NCBI RefSeq assembly: GCF_034190915.1
Contig: NW_026947514.1
Location: forward strand, 1,757,701 to 1,821,700
DNA length: 64,000 nucleotides
Direction: 5' to 3'
Source of the DNA: Cavia porcellus
Lineage: Eukaryota > Chordata > Mammalia > Rodentia > Caviidae
Both the position numbers and the translations under genes were made by a program. Shown here one piece after another: positions 53,715 to 64,000 of the stretch; the stretch's first letter is position 1, and every line of letters starts with the position of its first letter. Below the pieces are notes generated by a model. It did no database searches. It was not told the origin of the DNA and worked only from the letters and a program-made list of their open reading frames with translations.

Positions 53715-54904
53715 GCGTGGAACCCAGCACATAGTGAGTCCCTGTCTCAGAAACCCAAATAGCTCTGCCTATAGAAATCAGTGAACTCTGGCTTATTGTG
53801 GGTGCAGCATCCACTCTGAGAAGCTCCTAGGGCCCTGTCCAGTGACAGGCCTGCTCGGTGGCAGGAAGGTCACATTTAGTACCTCCTGTGTACTCTGAAC
53901 CAAGTTTTCCAGACATCAGCAGTGGGGGTCAGGTGTCCTGCCTCATGGATAGGGAAGCTGAGGCAGGAGGGGCAGGGTTTGCCTCAGTCCTGCTCAGTGT
54001 CGGGGGTGGGGTCCCGTGCCTCAGCACTGGGGCCCAGGGTGCTATGCCCCTGCACCTGCTCCAAACACCTACTGCCCCTGCTGTTCACAAGTCCCAAGAC
54101 CGGCATTCACAGCCCCTCCAGATTGACTTTCCACCAGCTTTCACTGTGGGGGCTCCAACGATCTGCACCCCAACCCTCACGGGCCATCCGACCTGCACAG
54201 CACCTCCAGCTCCCCCTGCTGGCTTCAGCCCCATGACCTCCATCTCTGCTCCCATATGTGACTGGGCTGTAGGATTCACTGCTGAACACCTCCCTGGGGT
54301 CCTCAGGGATGTGCCTGTGGCTGTCCCTGTGGAGATCTGGCCTCTGCTGTGGTCTGTGCCTCCCCCCACTCCCGAGCACAGTCAGGAGCAGTGCACTGTC
54401 CCGCATGAGCAATGCCCTCAGCCCCTGGCTGGCTGCTTGCCGAACTCGTGCCCCCAGCCTCCTCTGTGGGTCCCCAGCCAGGCTGCCCCTCCGCTGGCAC
54501 CGGTAGGGCATCTCTGTCTCTTTCTGTCCTCTGCTTCGTGGACCTGGGAGCAGCGAGGCAGCAGCCCCACAATGGGTCTCAGTGCCACACATGCCCACAG
54601 TACTGTAGACCCCAGCAGCCTGCGTCCTGGGCCCTGGCCCCACTCTGTCCAGGCTGGACCACCGCAGTGCTGCAGGCCAGCCACAGAAGAGGGACGGTCA
54701 CACTGAAACACTGTCCTTGGAAACTCCCACCCTGGCTGCCCTGGCTGTGGTCGAGAAGTCAAGTCGGGGTGTCACCCTACCCCCTGCAGCCTGCATCTGT
54801 ACCCGCTGCTCATAGAGCCCCCTGCTGCAGCATTTACCCTCCTCCTGGTCTTCCGGGCACGCCCCTACCCGGCCTGACACGGGGCCATTAGCCCATCAGC
54901 CCTC
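53715..54904. other. Non-coding sequence
   Basis: A plus-strand open frame of 282 codons spans 53858-54706. It is Pro/Ser/Thr/Ala-rich, matches no family I know and is overlapped by long minus-strand frames. It is judged a GC artefact. Confidence 0.4.
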
Positions 54905-55150
54905 CCCCAAAATCAGGAGTAGCAATCCCAGCCCTCTAGGAGGCTGAAGCAGGAGGATCAAAAGTTTAAACTGGGGCTGGGGATTTAGCTCAGCGGCATA
55001 AGCAACTGCCTTGCAAGTGTGTGGTCGTGAGTTCCATCCCTGGTACCGATAAAAATGAAAAAGACAAAAAAAAAAAAAAAGTTTAAACTGAGCTGGGGCA
55101 ACTTCCTGACTGCGTGAAACCCTGTGTCCAAATGAAAAGTACAAAAACAG
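54905..55150 (+). repeat. B1-like SINE interrupted by an ID-like SINE
   Basis: The ID copy (54974-55077) is flanked by AAAGTTTAAACTG (54961-54973 and 55078-55090) and splits an older B1-like element (CCCTCTAGGAGGCTGAAGC ... CTGCGTGAAACCCTGTGTCC). Confidence 0.88.
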
Positions 55151-55392
55151 CCAGGGCCACAGCTGAGTGTGAAGGCCTGGGCTGGATCTCCCCCAGTCAG
55201 CCTGCATGTCCCCCAGGGACCCCTGGGCAGGCTGCACCACGCTGAGCTCCCTGCTGCTGCCCACCACCACCCGCTCCCAGCTCACCTGCCCCTCTCCAGT
55301 GACGCCATCTCCAGTGAGCAGGCAGGGAGGCCCTGCTGGATCCTGCAACTGCCCTACACACTTTCCCTGCGAGCTAGACCCTGGCTCCTAAA

Positions 55393-55425
55393 GTAAGGAC
55401 AAGGACAAGGACAAGGACAAGGACT
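55393..55425. repeat. (GGACAA)n microsatellite
   Basis: Five consecutive AAGGAC/GGACAA units. Confidence 0.9.
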
Positions 55426-56797
55426 CACTGCCACTCTTTAGCGTTCTCCTGGAAGAGCTAAGGCAACCAGGTAGAGATTAACAGGCGGTCTCTTGGCACC
55501 CCCAGAAGTGCAGCCCCGTTTCCTTGACGTTCCAGGCCCCTTGCTCCCCCTCACCTGCTCCTGGCCTGGGCCACACTCACCTTTGCACAAGCCGCTGCCC
55601 CGGCCCTCGGAGGCCTCACTCTCAGCTGCCACCTCCCTGCAGGCTCAGGAGCAGCTCCTCCCAGTCCAGTCCACACCTGCTGTGGCCCCAGTCCCAGCCC
55701 AGGGCACTTTCTTCGTCACAGGACCCAGCCGGGAGCCAGGCCAGTAGGTGACAGGTGCTGGAGGAGGACACCCCGACCCCCGACGGGGCTGAGGCTGCAC
55801 GCGTGTGCCTTCCGCGTCCACGGTGCCTGTGTCCCCAGTGCCTGAACGGCCGTGCGGGACCGTTCTAGGAAGCCACCTGCAGAGATGGAATAGTCTCAGT
55901 CCTTGGAGGCCTCCCCTGCTGTCCTCACACCTGTGCTCCAGTCCCACCTGCCCGACGCATCTGCTGGGTGGGCAGACCCAGCCCTGGCACAGCGCGCCAG
56001 CTGAGCGGGGCGAGCCAGGCACACAGACCTCCGAGGAGCCCAGGCGCTGCTCCCTCTGCCGCCACCGCCGCAGTCAGTGGCCCAGCTGGGACTTCCCAGC
56101 GAGCAGTCCGCCCCGCCCCACCCCGCCCCGAGGCCTTTCGCTTTCGGAAAAGTCCTGGCACAGACTCAACCAAACTTCGACCCCTGGAGCTCTGCCCACA
56201 GTGTCAAGGGGGACCGTGGCGAGCAGTTTGGAGGACAGCCCTGAGGTTGTTGGCAGAGGGTGACAAACGTCCAGCCTCGCCTCTTACAGGAGGCAGAGCC
56301 CCGCAGGTCTCCTCTCTCCAGGGAAGGGGCACCAAGGAGCTTATCCATCCGCTGAGTGGGCCCTGGGTGAGGCGGTTCCCAGGGATGCCCAGGGGACGGC
56401 TGGAGCCACCCACTGCACCCGAGGACTTTGGGAGCCGGAAAAGGGGAGACAGCGACACTCGGGAGAGAGGAGCGACCTTGCTGCCTGAAGGGCAGGGAAC
56501 ACAGCAATGCGGACCATAGGCGTCCTGCGGGGCCTTCCTGGGGACAGTCCCCGCGCGCGTGCTGGCTGAGAACCCCGGAGAGCCAGCAGGGCAGCTCCAG
56601 GCCTGTCCGCCAGAGAGGAGCTGGGCGTCCCCAGCGCGGTCGCAGCTGGACGCTGTGGTCATGGTGCGCAGAGCTGGACTCCTGAGCATCTCTCCCCTGG
56701 CTGTGGGTGGCCACCTTCGGGTCCTATGCATGAGCTTGTGTCCTGCACCCTCTCTCTAGGGGGTGATGGCCTCACTTTAACTTAGGGCCCTTTTTTT
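55426..56797. other. Non-coding, CpG-containing sequence
   Basis: The patch 55960-56170 is rich in CpG, GC boxes (CCCCGCCCCACCCCGCCCC) and a kappa-B-like decamer. It lies between EXOC3L4 and LBHD2 and may be a regulatory element or an unrecognised 5' exon; no exon could be defined. Confidence 0.4.
56088..56097. promoter_or_regulatory. kappa-B-like motif GGGACTTCCC beside GC boxes
   Basis: The decamer fits the NF-kB consensus. It is followed within about 15-30 bases by tandem GC boxes, a promoter or enhancer-like arrangement about 9.7 kb upstream of EXOC3L4. Confidence 0.3.
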
Positions 56798-56905
56798 TTT
56801 TTTTTGAGATAGGGTTTTGCTATCTAGTATAGGCTGGCTTCCAATTTGCATAAGTCCTCCTGCCTCGGCCTCCTAAGTGCTAGGATTACAGACCCGTGCT
56901 GTAAT
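56798..56905 (-). repeat. B1-type SINE
   Basis: TTTTTGAGATAGGGTTTTGC ... CCTCCTGCCTCGGCCTCCTAAG ... GGATTACAGACCCGTG, reverse orientation. Confidence 0.8.
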
Positions 56906-57559
56906 TTAGGGATCTCCTTAAAGACCCTATTTCTTAAGGAGGTCTGGGATTCAGAGTTCAGCCTAAGGATGGGGGACAGCAGCATTTACTGCAAGATACT
57001 GGGCACTGTGGCGCCCACTGTCACCCACACACAGGCCCTCAGACAAGACCCCCACACATCCTCCAGGAAGCCCTCAGCAGACCACCCAAGACGCCAGCCC
57101 CTCCTCCGGCTTCCACGGTGTGTGCGTGTGCGTGTATGTGTGTCTCTCCGTTCAGGTTGAGAGCTGATCCCGGCTGAAGGTCTTTCCCTCAGCGTGTCCT
57201 GCCGCCCCGCTGTCACAGCTGCAGAAGCAGAGCTAGGGTCCCGAGGGAACTTTCCGGGTTGCCGCCTCGAGGCCCAGGCTGGCAGAGACCAGGACTGCAG
57301 CAGGTCACACTGGGGCCTGGCACCTCCATCCCAGCCACGGGCGCGTCGGCAGCCTGTGGGGCCCAGGGCCTGGGGGCTACTCCCAAGCGCTGCCCCAACT
57401 CTCAGAAGCTACCCAGGCCTGCTCAAGCCAAGTCTTTTTTATTCTATTTCCATGTGGTTTCCCCCCAACTTTCTCAGTAAAAATCCCTGTGGAAAAGTCC
57501 CAGCCTTGTCTCAGGAGCCAGGGGCAGGCTGACCTGCGGGACAGGAGAAGGCAAAGCGG

Positions 57560-57665
57560 GGGCGCTGAGAGGGAGAGGTAGCTGGGTCTCCTGGCCTCAG
57601 TTTACCCCCCTCTGTAAAATGGGGGGTGTCGCTAGGGTTGTGTTCGCTGAGCACCTGTTTGCAGG
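57560..57665 (+). repeat. MIR element fragment
   Basis: CTGGCCTCAGTTTACCCCCCTCTGTAAAATGGGG, then GAGCACCTGTTTGCAGG. Forward MIR core. Confidence 0.65.
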
Positions 57666-58974
57666 TAGAAAAGGGCGGGGAGAAGCCCCCCCAACATGCC
57701 TGCCTGTCGTGGGGTGGTTGTGGATGGCGAGCGGCGCCGTCCCGTGTGGAACGCAGGCACGGAAGGCGCTTTCACCCGCCCAGCACCCGGTGCGAGCTCC
57801 AGCTCGGTCCTACGCCCCTCCGGGCTGCGGCATGAAGACGCCTCTCCGCAGTGACCCAGGTCGCCGCCAGGAGGCGCTGCAGGGAGAGTCCTCACTGGCC
57901 CCGCCCCCGGCTGCCCCAGCCCTGCGCGCTCGGGCCCGTCGGATCCCAGTTTCGGGACTGGCTCTTTCCCCTTTGGGACCACCGGCAGGTGGCGAGCTCA
58001 GCAAGTCTGCAGCGCAGACCTGCCCAGGCTGGATCTCAGGCGACCTGGAGTTCAGTCCCAGGTGGCGCCGTGTTTGTCTGGGGGTAGAAATCCCTGTCTC
58101 GCCTCGCCGCATTCTGCTGGTCGGGTCCACACCCCGCACCCACGTGTCACCCCGCACCCACGTGTGTGTTGCCCACACTTCCGAGGCCGGTCTGCGCCTC
58201 CCCTGCCTCCTCCCACCGTCTTCGCCTGCTGCTTCCCCACAGGAAGGACACCAGACGCCCGGCACCTCTGCTAAGCTGTGACGACAGAGGACCCAGGGAC
58301 ATCTCGAGCAGTACTCCAGCTGGAGCCCGCATTTAAAATCACGCGTGGCTCCCACTGTGCCAGCTTTTGGGGGTTGGAGAGAGGTCTTATGCACCCTGGG
58401 GCTAGTGGGATGCCAGGAGATGAGGGGCCATGTCCCCACCTCCCCTCCAGCCCCCAGCCTGTGCTTTGGTCTGAGCGTACCTGCGCACACAGCAGCGTCC
58501 TCAGGTCTGGCTCAGACTGGCCAAGGGCCGGGCCCAGGATGGGAGGGAAGGAACCCTGGACAGGGATCAGCTTCCTGTCCCAGAGCCAGGCTCCTCCTGC
58601 TCCAGGACAGAGCCACAGGACCTTGTCAATGGACATTTTGGAGGAACGACACCCCTGAAAGGACAGAAGGAGCTGCTTCCCATTCCAGCGTCCCACCTGG
58701 GTTCTATGGCCAGCTTGGTGGCTCCCAGGAAGGGACAGGGAGGCCACTTAGAAGCGGCTAGTCCCGTCTAGGCAGCCCAAGCTGGGAGAGTCCAGAACAG
58801 CGACATGGAGCAGTAAACACCACAGTCCTGGACGACACCACCCTTCAGTCTTCTAGCCCTGCCACCCTGCATGCCTAACACCCACACAGGCCCCCACCTG
58901 GCACCCTGGGTCCAGGACCATCCTCAGCCCCTGCCGTCCACTCCAAGGATGCCTACTGGCCACCAGCAAGTGCC
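57666..58974. other. Non-coding sequence 3' of LBHD2
   Basis: Moderately CpG-rich around 57700-58200, with a duplicated CCCGCACCCACGTGT unit containing CACGTG E-boxes (about 58131-58165). No exon is recognised. Confidence 0.4.
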
Positions 58975-58980
58975 TTTATT
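58975..58980 (-). terminator. LBHD2: LBHD2 poly(A) signal AATAAA
   Basis: Canonical AATAAA on the minus strand, about 205 bases downstream of the LBHD2 TGA stop (59186-59184). Confidence 0.8.
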
Positions 58981-59183
58981 TCTGCTTCAATCTGCTGAGT
59001 GAGGAGGGTATGTGCTAGGCCTGTGCGGTGGCGGTATGTGGCAGGGGCCGAGGTCCTGGCCAGGCCTAGTGAGGTGGGAGGCTCTGCTGCCTGCTGTGCA
59101 GGCAGGCCCACCTCCACTGTGCCTGCAGCCCTGGCACTGAGGCTCTCCCAGCAATCAGCAGAGCCACGTCACATCCTCATCTG

Positions 59184-61778
<2,595 letters not shown>

Positions 61779-61929
61779 GCTGCCGCCGCCACACTAAAAC
61801 AGGGAAGGCTTGTGGATGCCTTGCCTGCCAGAGGCTTCAAGCTGCTCAGCCACACCCACCTTGGACTGCTGCAGGCCGGGCCAGGGCCTGTGGCTGTTCC
61901 CACCAGCCAGGAGCCAAGAGGCCCAGGCC

Positions 61930-62010
61930 TGAAACAGAGAGAGAGAGAGAGAAACGGAGACAGAGAAACAGACAGAGAAGCAAGGACAGACAGACAGAAA
62001 CAGAGAGACT
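61930..62010. repeat. (GA)n/(CAGA)n microsatellite
   Basis: AGAGAGAGAGAGAGA changing into ACAGACAGA units, just upstream of the LBHD2 coding exon. Confidence 0.85.
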
Positions 62011-62479
62011 CACTGCACACCTCAGGGCCAGGCCCTCAAGACCCAGCTCACAGGCCCCAGACCTTCTCCTCTCTGCACTTGGCAATGCCCACCCACGCGG
62101 GCCACAGCCGCCATCTCCAGCCTCCAGGCCAAGCTCTGCTGTGTCCCTGGCCGGGCCTCAGACCCCACCTACACTGTGGTTCAGGCAGACACAGAGATGA
62201 GGTCTGGCAGGGGGGAGCACCAGGGAGGGCAGCAGTGCCAGTAGCACTGGGCTCTGGGAAGGGGTGCCATGAGCCCCCAGCAAGGGGAGGGCAAGCTGGG
62301 GTCGGCTCAGGTCCACGCAGCCCACAGCCTGGGGAAGGGGTGCGAGCAGCCACCCAGGTGTGCAGCCGGTCCCCGCAGGCCCTCCTCCCACTGCTCCGCT
62401 CAGCTCCCTCGAACTTCAGCCAGAGCCCAGGATGGCCTGGCTGGAGCGCAGAGAGAGGTCTGGGGACCCGTCAGACAGG

Positions 62480-62960
62480 GTGAGGGACTGCGGGCGGGAG
62501 CAGGCAAAGCGAGAGAGGTCAGCGGGAAGCGGCGGCGGAGCTGTCCAGTCGCAGCGCCCACGGCCATCTCCCCTCCCTTCCTCCCCCCTTCGCCTCCTCC
62601 CCCCCTCAGCCCCTCCTCCTCCGCCCACCCGCAGCCGCTGCAGGTGCGCAGGCCAGGTGTGCAGAGCCGGGCTGACCGCGGAGCCCACCCCGCGCCTTCG
62701 CCACGGAGCCCCGTACCTCACGCCCTCCCAGCCCGCGCCTGGCCGCCAGGGTCCGCGGGGCGCCCCGCACTCACAGTCACGCTCGCCAGGCTGGGTCTCC
62801 ACGCTCGCTGGGCTGGGTCTCCTCGCTCCCCGCGCGCTCTCGCCTCCCGCGCTTTCCACCCACGCGCCTCGTTCACACTCACGCCCTCCGCCACGGGGTG
62901 GGGCGCCCCAAACCGTGGCCCAGGCGATGCCAGCTCCCCCACGCAGGGCCTCGGCCTCCC
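62480..62960 (-). promoter_or_regulatory. LBHD2: GC-rich, CpG-island-like region upstream of LBHD2
   Basis: A dense GC stretch with many CpGs and CT-rich tracts (for example about 62565-62625) lies about 0.7-1.2 kb upstream of the first LBHD2 coding exon. It is the natural place for the non-coding first exon and promoter. No TATA box or exact start site could be assigned. Confidence 0.5.
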
Positions 62961-63639
62961 CAGCCTGACCCCGGCCCTTGCAGACTGGGCTCCCCAAAGT
63001 CAGCGCTCAGAGATCTGAGGCGCGGGATTAGGCGGGCCAGATCCGTAGGAAGAGGACACGACAGGTCCACCTGGGACAACAGAAGGGAGCAACAAAGAGG
63101 ACACGGAAAGCACCAAACTGGGACGTGGCATCGCCCCTGAGCTCCTTCCCGTCTTCTTCCCCCAAAGTAGCCAAACAGCCCCGGCACATCCAGCCTCATC
63201 AGCTGGAGCCCAGGAGCCCCCCTGAGGTGAGGGCCACCATCTCCCACCCATGAATCCCTCAGCTGCCCAGCAACTGTCGGCCACCAAGGCTACTTAACAC
63301 CTGGCTTCCAACATCTGTGTATCCTGCCACTGTCCTGCTGCCATCCCCTCCCGGTCATCTTCTGCCACCCAGTCACCCTTCAACCACCATGGGACAACAA
63401 CCACCTGACACCCATCATCAGTGACCCAGTGTCCACCTACCGGCCACACTCTAACCCCACCCCCCGTCCAGCAATCCATCACCTTCCAGCCTGCACCATC
63501 CCCATCAGTGGGCACGCGCCAGCCACACCCCCAGTTTACCGGGCACCAGCACATGTGAAAATCCCCTCAAGCCAACATTCATTCACCGTTCGTGTATCTG
63601 CCACCCATGCAGAGGGTGGGTGACCGCTCTCCACCATGT
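62961..63639. other. Non-coding sequence upstream of LBHD2
   Basis: No gene or repeat is recognised; CCACC/ACCATC-rich from about 63300 to 63560, suggesting a degenerate low-complexity tract. Confidence 0.45.
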
Positions 63640-63780
63640 TTGGCAACCATGCTGAGTGCTGTGGCACACTCGGGTAATCCCAGCTACTCAGAGAAGCTGA
63701 AGCGGGAGGATCCTAAATTTGAGGCCAGGCTCAAACTTAGCCAGATCTTGTCTCAAAAAAAAAAAAAAAAAAAAAAGAGA
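63640..63780 (+). repeat. B1-type SINE with poly(A)
   Basis: CATGCTGAGTGCTGTGGCACACTC ... TTTGAGGCCAGGCTCAAACTTAG ... GTCTCAAAAAA. Confidence 0.8.
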
Positions 63781-63802
63781 GAGAGAAAAGAAAAAACATA
63801 AA

Positions 63803-64000
63803 GAAGCTGGAGATTTAGCTCAGTGGAGGGCTGGGGATTTAGCTCAGCAGCATAAGCACCTGCCTTGCAAGCAGGCAGTCGTGAGTTCCATCCCCAGTAC
63901 CGATTAAAAAAAAAAAACTGCAAAAAAAGAGATTTAGCTCAGTGGAATAAGTGCCTGCCTGGCAAGGGCAAGGTCATGAGTTCAATCCCTGGTACCAAGA
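63803..64000 (+). repeat. Cluster of three ID-like SINE copies, last cut by window end
   Basis: A short ID start (63803-63824) is followed by a full copy (63826-63925, GGGCTGGGGATTTAGCTCAG ... CCCCAGTACCGATT) and a divergent copy from about 63930 (GATTTAGCTCAGTGGAATAA ... GGTACC) that runs off the window. Confidence 0.88.

Noticed and set aside
53858..54706. 282-codon plus-strand open frame
   Set aside because: Low-complexity composition, overlapped by long minus-strand frames, no domain recognised. It would need transcript evidence.
63826..63925. tRNA-like gene (A-box TAGCTCAGCAGC, B-box-like GTTCCATCCC)
   Set aside because: It is one of many ID-like SINE copies with an A-rich tail and lacks the acceptor-stem pairing of a functional tRNA.

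Overview
This is a mammalian nuclear window, almost certainly from a rodent. The evidence is split genes with GT-AG introns and canonical poly(A) signals, 7SL-derived B1-type SINEs carrying the internal duplication seen in rodent B1, tRNA-derived ID-like SINEs, ancient MIRs, L1/HAL1-type LINEs and endogenous retroviruses (ERVs). The ID-like family has a distinctive 3' tail after the tRNA-like body (GGTACCGATAAAAAGG followed by an A-rich run). I associate this tail with Castorimorpha (beaver and relatives), but only from memory and with low certainty.

Three protein-coding genes are recognised, all on the minus strand. They match the reversed mammalian order LBHD2 - EXOC3L4 - TNFAIP2 (human 14q32.3, between CDC42BPB and EIF5). 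TNFAIP2 (M-Sec) has coding exons from 21113 down to 14095 and a CpG-rich promoter and non-coding first exon near 23200-23300. EXOC3L4 runs from 46422 down to 39850 with a poly(A) signal at 39606-39601. LBHD2 runs from 61778 down to 59184 with a poly(A) signal at 58980-58975 and a GC-rich promoter region around 62480-62960. TNFAIP2 (691 codons) and EXOC3L4 (699 codons) are Sec6/exocyst-subunit-3-like paralogues, and their exon phases match along nearly the whole series, as expected of an old tandem duplication.

Layout: 1-6600 is SINE-rich non-coding DNA with a solo ERV LTR (4496-5078). 6600-10100 is an old L1 3' fragment split by a younger ORF1-only, HAL1-like LINE (6711-10007). 10100-14094 is TNFAIP2 downstream or 3' UTR sequence. 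14095-23300 is TNFAIP2. 23300-28100 is intergenic, with MIR and B1 fragments and a consensus kappa-B motif. 28107-36902 is a decayed class I ERV with paired LTRs, a tRNA-Gln-type primer site, relics of gag, protease, RT, RNase H and a TM tail, a nested solo LTR of another family, and a nested ID SINE. 36907-39600 is non-coding. 39601-46450 is EXOC3L4. 48181-53714 is a second, betaretrovirus-like ERV with heavy pol deletion. 53715-59000 is non-coding DNA with GC-rich patches. 58975-63000 is LBHD2. The right end is a pile of ID and B1 SINEs.

TNFAIP2 and EXOC3L4 share the Sec6-type helical fold. TNFAIP2 acts at the plasma membrane in membrane nanotube formation with RalA and the exocyst. LBHD2 is an LBH-domain protein of unknown role. 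No operon, CRISPR array, tRNA/rRNA gene or novel multi-gene system was found. The most unusual items are the HAL1-like element with its roughly 150-bp degenerate tandem units and the nested retroviral structures.
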